Source: Neisseria bacilliformis
Lineage (GTDB): Bacteria > Pseudomonadota > Gammaproteobacteria > Burkholderiales > Neisseriaceae
Direction: 5' to 3'
DNA: 64,000 bases
NCBI RefSeq assembly: GCF_014055025.1
Contig: NZ_CP059571.1
Location: 2,294,001-2,358,000, forward strand
The notes under the pieces were generated by a model. That model did no database searches and was not told the origin of the DNA. It was given only the letters and a program-made list of their open reading frames with translations. Each line of letters opens with the position of its first letter. The first letter of the stretch is position 1. Shown here one piece after another: positions 49,820-57,367 of this stretch. The position numbers and the translations under genes were made by a program.

Positions 49820-51431
49820 GGTTGCCCTCCTCGCTGCGATGAATGTGCCGGAGCATTGCCAGAATCTCTTCCACCGGTTGCGTGTAAGGCGTGTCGGTGG
49901 TCTGCCAGCGCAGAACCTGGTCAAGCAGGTAGTGCCGCTCGCCGATGCCCATTGTGTTGTATTCGTCAAATACCTCTGGGTCTTGGTAGGCCAGCCGCAG
50001 CGGTGAGTCGTCCGGCAGTTGCAGCAGCGGGTTGCCGCCGCTCAAATCGGGTTTGTTGAGCAGCGCGTCCTGCATGGAAACACGGCTCAGATAGGCGAAC
50101 ACGTCGCCCGCGTCTTCGTGCAGGTTGTCAATGACGTACAAGGCGGGCGGGTCGGCAGGACGGATATGGTGGAAGTCTGGATATTCGAGATAGAAGCCGT
50201 AGCGGAAAGCAGAATGGCTGCGGAAGCAGTGTGCCAGATGCACCTGTTCCAGCATGGTGCGCACCGCCGAATGCAGCCTGTGGACGGCTTCGCCATAAGA
50301 GGGAGCGGCAGGCGTGCTTACTGGCGCAATTTCCTGTGTGAGGTGCCGTTGCGGCAGCGGATCGACCTCCGCCGCAACGGTATTGGCGGATTGGGCATGG
50401 TTTGAGGAAACGGACGACTGTGTGCCGTTGTCAGATTGGTTTACTGTAGCAGCGGCGTGTTTTTCAGGCTGCCCTTTGCTGTTTTCAGACGGTCTGTGTG
50501 CTGTTTCAGGCTGCTTGGAAGCGTGGTCTGCTGTTGCAGCCGCTCCCGTATCATCGGACGTATTCTGCTTCGGCAGAACGTCCGCGAAGGTTTCACTAAA
50601 ACGCTGTTGCAGGAATTTTTCCAAAGCGGGAAGATTCAACTCGGAAGCATCAGAATGCTTTGCCGACCATTCGGACAGGCTGCTGTGCCAGAAACTGTCA
50701 AAACGTTCGGCAAAACCGTTTTGCTCTGATAAGGCTTGTTGCTGGTTGAACAGCTTGCGTAATTCAAATGCTTTGGGGTTGGATAGGTCAGCCGCCTGCT
50801 GTTGCAGTTCCGACAATTTGTCGGCGGCAAAAAGCATCAACCCCAATGTTTTGTAGGATAAGGACAACCCGTGCGTCAGAAACAAAGCCTCCAACTCCCG
50901 CAGGCTCAGTTTCTTTTCACTTTGGCTCTGGAACATTTCACGCACCGCCGCATAGGCCTGCGCCTTGTCCCAGAAACACATCTCCGCACGCTGTTCGTTT
51001 TCAATCAGGTGGGCGATTTGAATGTCCGCTTCCGAAGTGTATTCGGTGTAGATGGCCGGAATTTCGGCAAACCGCGCATCGCCGGTTTCCGCCAGCAATT
51101 CCTGCATGATTTTGAGCCGCGTATTACCGCCCTGCGACAGCAAAAAACGGCTGCTGCCCGGACGGCGGGTAATGTGAACTGGCTGCTGTATGCCACTTTC
51201 GCGGACGGATTCCTTGATTTGGCGGTACAGTTCCGGATCGTGGCGGGTGCGCGGGTTCTTGTCGAAAAAGTCAATTTCCGCTACCGAAACATTGATAAAC
51301 AGCCCCGGAAACATCTCCTCCTTGCGGCCGATGTCCATCGATGTCTGTGCAGGCTGAGGTATCAGCAGGCTGCCGGCAACCGCTTCCGGTGTCAGTTGGA
51401 TTTTTGGTTTAGCGTGGACGGGATTGCTCAT
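49812..51431 (-). CDS. parB: ParB-family partition/ICE maintenance protein
   Basis: 539 residues. ParB/Srx-type N-terminal domain with DFFDKNPRTRHDPELYRQIKESVRESGIQQPVHITRRPG and a GGNTRLKIMQELLAETG segment, then HLIENEQRAEMCFWDKAQAYAAVREMF and an HTH-like SLRELEALFLTHGLSLSYKTLGLML. A low-complexity middle (about 285-360) carries QPE motifs from uptake words. The C-terminal third is specific to ICE ParB proteins. The start overlaps the parA stop by four bases (ATGA). Confidence 0.88.
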   Translation of the reverse strand: MSNPVHAKPKIQLTPEAVAGSLLIPQPAQTSMDIGRKEEMFPGLFINVSVAEIDFFDKNPRTRHDPELYRQIKESVRESGIQQPVHITRRPGSSRFLLSQGGNTRLKIMQELLAETGDARFAEIPAIYTEYTSEADIQIAHLIENEQRAEMCFWDKAQAYAAVREMFQSQSEKKLSLRELEALFLTHGLSLSYKTLGLMLFAADKLSELQQQAADLSNPKAFELRKLFNQQQALSEQNGFAERFDSFWHSSLSEWSAKHSDASELNLPALEKFLQQRFSETFADVLPKQNTSDDTGAAATADHASKQPETAHRPSENSKGQPEKHAAATVNQSDNGTQSSVSSNHAQSANTVAAEVDPLPQRHLTQEIAPVSTPAAPSYGEAVHRLHSAVRTMLEQVHLAHCFRSHSAFRYGFYLEYPDFHHIRPADPPALYVIDNLHEDAGDVFAYLSRVSMQDALLNKPDLSGGNPLLQLPDDSPLRLAYQDPEVFDEYNTMGIGERHYLLDQVLRWQTTDTPYTQPVEEILAMLRHIHRSEEGNRG

Positions 51432-52339
51432 GACTGCACCTCCCGTACTATTTCAGGCTGCCCTACACCTTCTTCCAGCAACAGGTTTTCCAGATGTTCA
51501 CCAAACGTATGGCAGACAATCCGTTCCTCTTTGATTTTCGGGAACAACTCCTGAACCAACGCAATCATCAGCTGCCGCGCCGAATCGGATTTGCCTGCAT
51601 GGGTATGTTCGTGGCAGTGCACCGGAATCCGCAGTGTCGCCGCTTCCTTATAGGCTTTGGCGTGAGGAATTTCCAAAGACAGCAGCTGCTTCTTGCCGTC
51701 CAAACCGCTGTTGAAATACGCCCTGATGCTCTCGGTAATCATCCGTGCATCTTTGGTACGGTCTTTGCCATAAATCAGCGCACGCAGCGGCGGCACCGGC
51801 AGATTCATCGCCGCACCGTGGGCAAGACGCTCCAATGCCTCCTGCGTGCCGGAAATGAACTCCCGCGCACTCAGGGTTTCAGGCATAATCGGCGAAATCA
51901 GCATATTGGCCGCAAAGCAGGCCGCATCCTGAATCACGCCCACCGCACCTTTGGTGTCAATTAGGACGGCATCGTAGTTTTCGGAAATATAGGGGTGGAT
52001 AAGTTTGTTGCGCAGCAGAAACGCGCGGTCGGGACGGTCGTAAACCTTGCTCTGAACATCGTCGCGGATGTTGTTGGACAGCACAATGTCCAGATTCGGA
52101 TAAACCGTATTGGAGATAGTGGAACGGATAGACGCTTCGTCGTTTTTACCCAACAGCAATTCAACTGTGCCGTTGGGTGCGCGGCGGTGCAGCGGATAAT
52201 ATTTGCTCAAAGATGCCTGCGTGTCGGTATCGACCATCAGCACCCTGAAACCCATATCCGCCAGCACCGCAGCCAAAGCCGCCGTCAACGTTGTTTTACC
52301 CGTCCCACCTTTTGTAGAGACAACTGTCAAAATAACCAT
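51428..52339 (-). CDS. parA: ParA/Soj-like partition ATPase
   Basis: 303 residues from the ATG at 52339 (MVILTVVSTKGGTGKTTLT), preceded by AAAGGA; an upstream in-frame start at 52366 lacks a site. Deviant Walker A KGGTGKTT, Walker A' VLIDTKGAVG and the ParA fold are clear. In PFGI-type ICEs soj/parA is the first gene at the attachment end and helps maintain the excised circle. Here it is the last ICE gene before chromosomal pcm. Confidence 0.92.
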   Translation of the reverse strand: MVILTVVSTKGGTGKTTLTAALAAVLADMGFRVLMVDTDTQASLSKYYPLHRRAPNGTVELLLGKNDEASIRSTISNTVYPNLDIVLSNNIRDDVQSKVYDRPDRAFLLRNKLIHPYISENYDAVLIDTKGAVGVIQDAACFAANMLISPIMPETLSAREFISGTQEALERLAHGAAMNLPVPPLRALIYGKDRTKDARMITESIRAYFNSGLDGKKQLLSLEIPHAKAYKEAATLRIPVHCHEHTHAGKSDSARQLMIALVQELFPKIKEERIVCHTFGEHLENLLLEEGVGQPEIVREVQS

Positions 52340-52434
52340 AAGAATATCCTTTTTTATCAAAAGCATATTCTCTTGAAGGCCTTAAAAGCAATCGCACCGT
52401 ATCTTAGGTTGAACTCACTGAAAACGGGGTTTCT
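52340..52434. other. Probable right boundary of the ICE
   Basis: 95-bp gap between parA (element) and pcm (chromosome). It contains CTTGAAGGCCTTAAAAG, a small imperfect inverted repeat, but no tRNA gene and no recognised dif-like site. The other end lies outside the window, so direct repeats cannot be compared. Confidence 0.4.
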
Positions 52435-53091
52435 TTAAAAATCGAAGCCGTTGAACGGGTCGGCGGGGCGGCCGTCGAGGTAGGGGATGAGGGTGTCGAA
52501 CAGGTTTTTTTCGGTGAAGCTGTCGCCTTGGCGGGTGAGCAGGCGGGCGCGTTGCACGGGGTGATGTCCGACGACGGCGATGAGGCGGCCGCCGTCTTTG
52601 AGCTGCTGTTTGAGGAGCTCGGGGATTTCTTCCACCGCGCCGCCGACGTATACGGCGTCGAAGGGGGCGGCGGCGTTTTTGGTGGCGAGGCCGTCGCCCT
52701 GGGCGTAGGCGATGTTGTCGAAGCCCAGATCGTCGAGCACGGCTTTGGCGCGCGCCTGCTGTTCGGGGTCGATGTCCACGCTGACGACTTCGCCGGCGAG
52801 TTTGGCCAGCACGGCGGCGGCGTAGCCCGAGCCGGTGCCGATTTCCAGCACTTTGTCGGTTTTTTGCAGGCCGAGCCCCTGCACGAGGCGGGCGACAATT
52901 TTGGGTTCAAGCATGGCGCAGCCGTTGGGCAGCGGCAGGTTGAGGTCGGCGTAGGCGTAGTTTTTCTGCGCTTCGCCGACGAAGGCTTCGCGCGGGATGT
53001 CTTGCAGCGCGTCGAGAAGGTCGAAGTTGAGGACGTCCCACGGGCGGATTTGTTGTTCGACCATGTTGAAACGTGCTTTGGCAAAGTCCAT
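52435..53091 (-). CDS. pcm: Protein-L-isoaspartate O-methyltransferase
   Basis: 218 residues. SAM-binding motif VLEIGTGSGYAAAVLAKLAGEVVSVD and the family signature region RFNMVEQQIRPWDV and NLPLPNGCAMLEPKIVARLVQGLG. Repairs isoaspartyl residues in aged proteins. GC-rich codons like the rest of the chromosomal flank. The 3' end faces the ICE. Confidence 0.92.
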   Translation of the reverse strand: MDFAKARFNMVEQQIRPWDVLNFDLLDALQDIPREAFVGEAQKNYAYADLNLPLPNGCAMLEPKIVARLVQGLGLQKTDKVLEIGTGSGYAAAVLAKLAGEVVSVDIDPEQQARAKAVLDDLGFDNIAYAQGDGLATKNAAAPFDAVYVGGAVEEIPELLKQQLKDGGRLIAVVGHHPVQRARLLTRQGDSFTEKNLFDTLIPYLDGRPADPFNGFDF

Positions 53092-53164
53092 GTTGTGCTC
53101 CGGTGTATTTTTATTGGCGGGAAACGGCGCGGATTATAAAGGCTTTACGGCGGTTTTTACAGGA

Positions 53165-53202
53165 AATGCCGTCTGAAAAACGGTTTTCAGACGGCATTTC
53201 GG
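53165..53202. terminator. AT-type uptake-sequence terminator
   Basis: ATGCCGTCTGAAAAACG and its near reverse complement form a long stem between the NUDIX and pcm genes. This is the meningococcal/gonococcal dialect (ATGCCGTCTGAA), rare in this window. Confidence 0.8.
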
Positions 53203-53207
53203 CCTGT

Positions 53208-53747
53208 TCAGCCTGCCTGCGACAAGAGCCAGTGTTGCAGGCCGATAAGGGTTTTGCCGTCTTGGATTCGGTTGTCGCGCACGGCTTGGGCGGCTTCTTC
53301 GCGGGTGAGCAGCACGGTTTCGACAAATTCATCCTGATCGGGCTGCAAGGTGCTGGTTTTGCTGACGTTGACCGCGCGGTAGAGGTACATTTTCTCGTCG
53401 CAGAAGCCGGGGGCGGTGTAGAAGGTGGCGACAAGCTGCGCGCTTTCGGCGGCGTAGGGGGTTTCTTCGGAGAGTTCGCGCAGGGCGCAGGCGGCGGGGT
53501 CTTCGCCCGCGTCGAGTTTGCCGGCGGGCAACTCGAGCAGGGGCCCTCCGAGGGCGTAACGCCACTGGCGCACGAAGACGATTTTTCCGTCGGCGGTTTC
53601 GGCAAGGATGCAGGCCGCGCCGGGGTGGCGGATGACGACGCGCTGGCCTTCGTTGCCGTTGGGCAGGCGCACTTTGTCACGGGCGATGGTTACGAATGTG
53701 CCGTTGTAGATCGGCTCGCTGCTGATTTGGGTTTCGGTGAGGTTCAT
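53208..53747 (-). CDS. NUDIX hydrolase, ADP-ribose pyrophosphatase-like
   Basis: 179 residues from the ATG at 53747 (MNLTETQISSEPIYNG), preceded by AAGGAG; a longer frame into the repeat-rich gap is rejected. The NUDIX box is complete: GKLDAGEDPAACALRELSEE (about residues 76-95). The N-terminal strands and PLLELPAG resemble ADP-sugar diphosphatases. Cytosolic housekeeping clean-up of nucleotide sugars is likely; the substrate is not fixed by sequence. Confidence 0.85.
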   Translation of the reverse strand: MNLTETQISSEPIYNGTFVTIARDKVRLPNGNEGQRVVIRHPGAACILAETADGKIVFVRQWRYALGGPLLELPAGKLDAGEDPAACALRELSEETPYAAESAQLVATFYTAPGFCDEKMYLYRAVNVSKTSTLQPDQDEFVETVLLTREEAAQAVRDNRIQDGKTLIGLQHWLLSQAG

Positions 53748-53779
53748 CGGATGCTCCTTCGGTTGCCGCGTTTGCGGGG

Positions 53780-53945
53780 GCGGTGTTTTCAGACGGCCTT
53801 TTTGCTTTGAGGCCGTCCCCTCCTGCGCGGGGATGACGTTTCTGAAAAGCGGGGTGCGTGTTTGTGGTGGGTCGAGACCCACCCTACATCTGTGTTTCGG
53901 AGGCCGTCTGAAAAGCGGTCTTTCTGTTTTTCAGACGGCCTTTGC
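53780..53945. repeat. Repeat-rich intergenic region (uptake words, dRS3-like and GGTGGGTC palindromes)
   Basis: The 200-bp gap before the NUDIX gene holds three to four uptake words, a dRS3-like remnant (CCCCTCCTGCGCGGGGATGACG region, 53817-53839) and the palindrome GGTGGGTCGAGACCCACC (about 53868-53885). Last comes a DUS-pair terminator (53901-53940) for the VWA gene's end. No gene. Confidence 0.6.
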
Positions 53946-53949
53946 GGTT

Positions 53950-55638
53950 TTATTCGCCTTTGTTTTCAGGCTGCCTGCTGCTGAGGCTTTTGGCGGTGGC
54001 GACGAGTTCTTGGAACTCGGCAATCAGGCCGTAGGGGTCGCGGGCTTGGGTGTTTGCAGCCATTTTGGCGATGGCGTTCCAGTCGAGTCTGCCGTTGTAT
54101 TCGCCGCCGCGCAGTTGTTGGGCGTAGGAGGCGGCAGCGAGGGCGAGGCGGGTGTCGGCGTCGGCTTGGGCGAGGGGGATGCTGCGGGCGGGGACGGCTT
54201 GTTCGATGAGTTTGCTCGCGCTTTGGCCGGGCAGTTTGTAGCGCACTTTGACGTAGGCGTATTCGTTTTTGCTGCCGTTTGCGGCGGGGGCTTGCTGGTA
54301 GCGGGAGTCGGCAAGCCAGCCGGTTTTACCCTGCGGGATGATTTCGTAAAGGGCGGTTACGCTGTGGCCGGAGCCGATGTCGCCGGCATCAACTTTGTCG
54401 TTGTTGAAGTCTTCGTTGCGCAGGGTGCGGTTGGTGTAGCCGACGAGGCGGTATTCTTTGACGGCGGCGGGGTTGAATTCGACTTGGATTTTGACGTCTT
54501 GGGCGACGGTGGCGAGGGTGGAGGTGAGCTGGTGGCGCAAGACTTTTCTGGCTTCTTTTTCGCTGTCGATATAGCTGTAATTGCCGTCGCCGGCGTCGGC
54601 GATTTGTTCCATCATGGCTTCGTTGTAGTTGCCGGTGCCGTAGCCTAAGGTGCTGAGGGAGATGCCGCTTTTGCGTTTTTCGGCGACGAGGGATTTGAGG
54701 GTTTCGGTGTCGGAGACGCCGACGTTAAAGTCGCCATCGGTGGCAAGGATGATGCGGTTGATGCCGTTTTTGACGTAGGCTTTTTCGGCCTGCTCGTAGG
54801 CCATGCGCAGGGCGCGCTCGCCCGAAGTCGCGCCGCCTGCGTGCAGGGCGTTGAGGGCGCGCAGGATGGTGTCTTTGTCTTTGCCGGAGGTGGGGGGGAG
54901 GACGAGTTGTTCGCCGGAGGCGTAGGTAATGAGGGTAACTTTGTCCTGCGGCCGCAGCTGTTCGGTGAGGATGCGCAGGGTTTTTTTGACGAGGGGGAGC
55001 TTGTCGGGGTCGGTCATGCTGCCGGAGACGTCCACCAAAAAGACGAGATTGGCGGGTGGCAGGTCTTTTTTGGCGGTGTCCTGCGCCTGGATGCCGATTT
55101 TGATGAGTTTGGCTTCGCTCTGCCAGGGGGAATCGACGGTTTGGGTGTGGACGGCGAAGGGGCGGCCGTCTTGCGGCAGGGGGTAGGAATAGGGGAAGTA
55201 GTTGACGATCTCTTCGATGCGCACGGCGTCTTTCGGCGGCAGGCGGCCGTTGTTCAGGAAGCGGCGCACGTTGGCGTAGCTGCCGGTGTCGACATCGATG
55301 CTGAATGTGGAAACGGGCTCTTGGGCAACGGCTTTGACGGGGTTTTCAGGCTGCTTTTGGTAGCGTTCGGTGTCGGTACGCAGGGGGCGTGCTTCGGCGG
55401 CGGGCAGGTATTTGGCGTGGAGTTGGCCGTACAGGGTTACGCCCGAGCGTTTGGCGGCAAGGTTGGACTGCATCGCAACGGGCGCGCGTTCGTACATCAC
55501 GCTGTCTCGGGCGGCTGCGGGGGCGGCCTCGTACAGCATTGCGGGCGCGCCCGCCTGCCGGCGGGGCGTGCCGCAGGCGGCAAGCGCGGCGAGGGTGGCC
55601 AGGGCGGCGGTTTTGGCGGTGAAGGTGCGGGAGGGCAT
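53950..55638 (-). CDS. VWA-domain lipoprotein (YfbK-like, DUF3520)
   Basis: 562 residues from the ATG at 55638, preceded by AAGGA; 55665 is a weaker alternative. Lipoprotein signal (LAALAACG). A von Willebrand A-domain-associated N-terminal region is followed by the VWA domain with MIDAS VFLVDVSGSM near residue 215. The C-terminal DUF3520-type domain (GYTNRTLRNEDFNNDKVDAGDIGSGHSVTALYE) comes next. The tail contains RQPEN from a Kingella-type uptake word. Role unknown; probably envelope-associated, metal-dependent adhesion. Confidence 0.85.
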   Translation of the reverse strand: MPSRTFTAKTAALATLAALAACGTPRRQAGAPAMLYEAAPAAARDSVMYERAPVAMQSNLAAKRSGVTLYGQLHAKYLPAAEARPLRTDTERYQKQPENPVKAVAQEPVSTFSIDVDTGSYANVRRFLNNGRLPPKDAVRIEEIVNYFPYSYPLPQDGRPFAVHTQTVDSPWQSEAKLIKIGIQAQDTAKKDLPPANLVFLVDVSGSMTDPDKLPLVKKTLRILTEQLRPQDKVTLITYASGEQLVLPPTSGKDKDTILRALNALHAGGATSGERALRMAYEQAEKAYVKNGINRIILATDGDFNVGVSDTETLKSLVAEKRKSGISLSTLGYGTGNYNEAMMEQIADAGDGNYSYIDSEKEARKVLRHQLTSTLATVAQDVKIQVEFNPAAVKEYRLVGYTNRTLRNEDFNNDKVDAGDIGSGHSVTALYEIIPQGKTGWLADSRYQQAPAANGSKNEYAYVKVRYKLPGQSASKLIEQAVPARSIPLAQADADTRLALAAASYAQQLRGGEYNGRLDWNAIAKMAANTQARDPYGLIAEFQELVATAKSLSSRQPENKGE

Positions 55639-55687
55639 GGCGGGTTTCCTTGTTCGGTTTGTCATGAAACGTGAATATAAAACGGTT

Positions 55688-55733
55688 GAGGCCGTCTGAA
55701 AACCTTTAAAACGGTTTTTCAGACGGCCTTTTT
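55688..55733. terminator. AG-type uptake-sequence terminator
   Basis: AGGCCGTCTGAAAACC pairs with GGTTTTTCAGACGGCC, followed by TTTTTTG. Lies between the XRE regulator and the VWA gene. Confidence 0.85.
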
Positions 55734-55739
55734 TGTTGT

Positions 55740-56153
55740 TCAGCCCTGCTTTTGCAGGAGTTCGCTGAGTGCTTTGAGCGCGGCGATTTCACTGTCTTTC
55801 TGCGCCAGCATTTGTTCTTTGGCGGCGAGCATTTCCTGCGCATGTTGCAGGGAGAGTTTCAGTTTTTCGATTTCCGCCGTCATGTTTTCGGTGTTGCCGT
55901 AGTAATTGGTGTGGTTACCGCCGCTGTTTGTCCCTATCAGCAGCACCATGCCTTTGTCTTCCCGCGTAATCAGTTCCGCCACATCGATTTTGAAGATCGC
56001 CGCCAGCTTTTCTAGCTTCGCCAAATCCAGTTTGCTTTCGTCGCGTTCCAGCCGTGAATAGCTACTTTTGGAAATGTTCATGCGCTCGGCCATCTCTTCC
56101 TGCGACCAGTTGTTCAGCTCGCGCAGGGCGCGGATTTTGTCGTTGACGGCCAT
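55740..56153 (-). CDS. XRE-family regulator with C-terminal coiled coil
   Basis: 137 residues from the ATG at 56153 (MAVNDKIRALRELNNWSQEEMAERM), with AGGAGG upstream. HTH_3 fold at about 5-60; the C-terminal heptad region (about 90-135, KLKLSLQHAQEMLAAKEQMLAQKDSEI) probably drives dimerisation. It resembles small chromosomal repressors. The 158-bp gap to the divergent 56311 gene would contain its operator. Confidence 0.8.
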   Translation of the reverse strand: MAVNDKIRALRELNNWSQEEMAERMNISKSSYSRLERDESKLDLAKLEKLAAIFKIDVAELITREDKGMVLLIGTNSGGNHTNYYGNTENMTAEIEKLKLSLQHAQEMLAAKEQMLAQKDSEIAALKALSELLQKQG

Positions 56154-56310
56154 TTTTCCTCCTTGTTGCACGGGGTGGGACTGCGGTTCGGAATTCGGTT
56201 GGAAAAACCTGTTTCCACAATTGAAAACATGATTTGCCGCAGATAGTATCCCGCTTTCCTTTTCTTAGCAAATACCTTGCTTTTATTTACATTTACGGAG
56301 AGTCAAAACC

Positions 56311-57246
56311 ATGTTGGGGAAACAGGCAAAAACAGTCCTTTGGATTTTCTTCATGATTCCATCATTTAGTCGGGCAGAATTCCATAATGATTCCGCAGAT
56401 TCAAATCTGGGCTATGCGTACGGTACAACTACCGATCAAGCCCGCCAAACCTTAGAAGAGGATGCTGCAAAACGTCATGCGGAAATGCTGGAATATACCA
56501 AGAAAACACAAGATATTATTGACGCACAAAACCAACTGGATGGGATGCCTGCCATACCCACATCTCCCGACAATGTCAGAGCAATGACGTCCGAGCAGCG
56601 ATTACAGTCTTATTTGAACGCTTCCAATCCCGATCCCGAGCTGGTTTATGATTTGGAAAACCGTTCCACTGATTATTTGGAAGCCAAATACGGTACGGTT
56701 ATCGCCGACTATGCCCGGGAAGAAGCTTTACAAGCAGTAAGAAATTTATCCCTTGCAACATCATATTTGCCCGAAGAAGCGCGTACAGGGAATTTTCTTA
56801 CCGGTTTTATCGGAGGAATATGGAAAGGCTTCCTCAATATGGCCGATATTATCGGTTCGAGTTTTATTATGATGACAAACTCAGGAGAAGGGGAAACTGA
56901 AAAATTAACAAAATGGCATGAAATGATCAAACAGAAAAATACCGAAACCACAGTCTGGCAAGGAAGTACCTACGAGATGGACGAGGCCAGATCCAAACTG
57001 AATTGGGAAATAGCTGAAAGAGCCGGTCAGGAAACTTTCCTAAAACATGCGGCTAGAACTGGAAATGTAGCCGAAGCAAAACAGCTTGCCGCAGCAGAAG
57101 CTGAGCATTTCTACAATTCTATGGACACGACTACTTATGAAGAAGTAGTGAATGCATTGGGTAAAATTTTCTCTTATATTTTGACAATATTGTGTCTGGG
57201 TGCGCCAGTGCGGTGGTTGTATTCAAAGTATATTGTTAACAGATAA
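56311..57246 (+). CDS. Secreted or membrane protein of unknown function
   Basis: 311 residues. Signal peptide (about 1-22, ending SRA), a Glu/Ala/Lys-rich region (about 40-70), a possible membrane segment (FLTGFIGGIWKGFLNMADIIG) and a C-terminal anchor (IFSYILTILCLGAPVRWLYSK). AT-richer than neighbours. Divergently transcribed from the XRE regulator. A membrane-linked toxin or phage remnant is conceivable, but nothing proves it. Confidence 0.55.
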   Translation: MLGKQAKTVLWIFFMIPSFSRAEFHNDSADSNLGYAYGTTTDQARQTLEEDAAKRHAEMLEYTKKTQDIIDAQNQLDGMPAIPTSPDNVRAMTSEQRLQSYLNASNPDPELVYDLENRSTDYLEAKYGTVIADYAREEALQAVRNLSLATSYLPEEARTGNFLTGFIGGIWKGFLNMADIIGSSFIMMTNSGEGETEKLTKWHEMIKQKNTETTVWQGSTYEMDEARSKLNWEIAERAGQETFLKHAARTGNVAEAKQLAAAEAEHFYNSMDTTTYEEVVNALGKIFSYILTILCLGAPVRWLYSKYIVNR

Positions 57247-57277
57247 ATTGAAAGGCAGTATTTGTAAAACAGTTTTG

Positions 57278-57318
57278 AGGCCGTCTGAAAACATATCCTG
57301 TACTTTCAGACGGCCTTT
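57278..57318. terminator. AG-type uptake-sequence terminator
   Basis: GAGGCCGTCTGAAA pairs with TTTCAGACGGCC across about 13 bases, between the convergent 56311 gene and the S9 peptidase gene. Confidence 0.8.
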
Positions 57319-57367
57319 CAATGAAACCGCAGCGGTTTTGAACCGGCTGCGGTTTGTTGTCGGCGGG

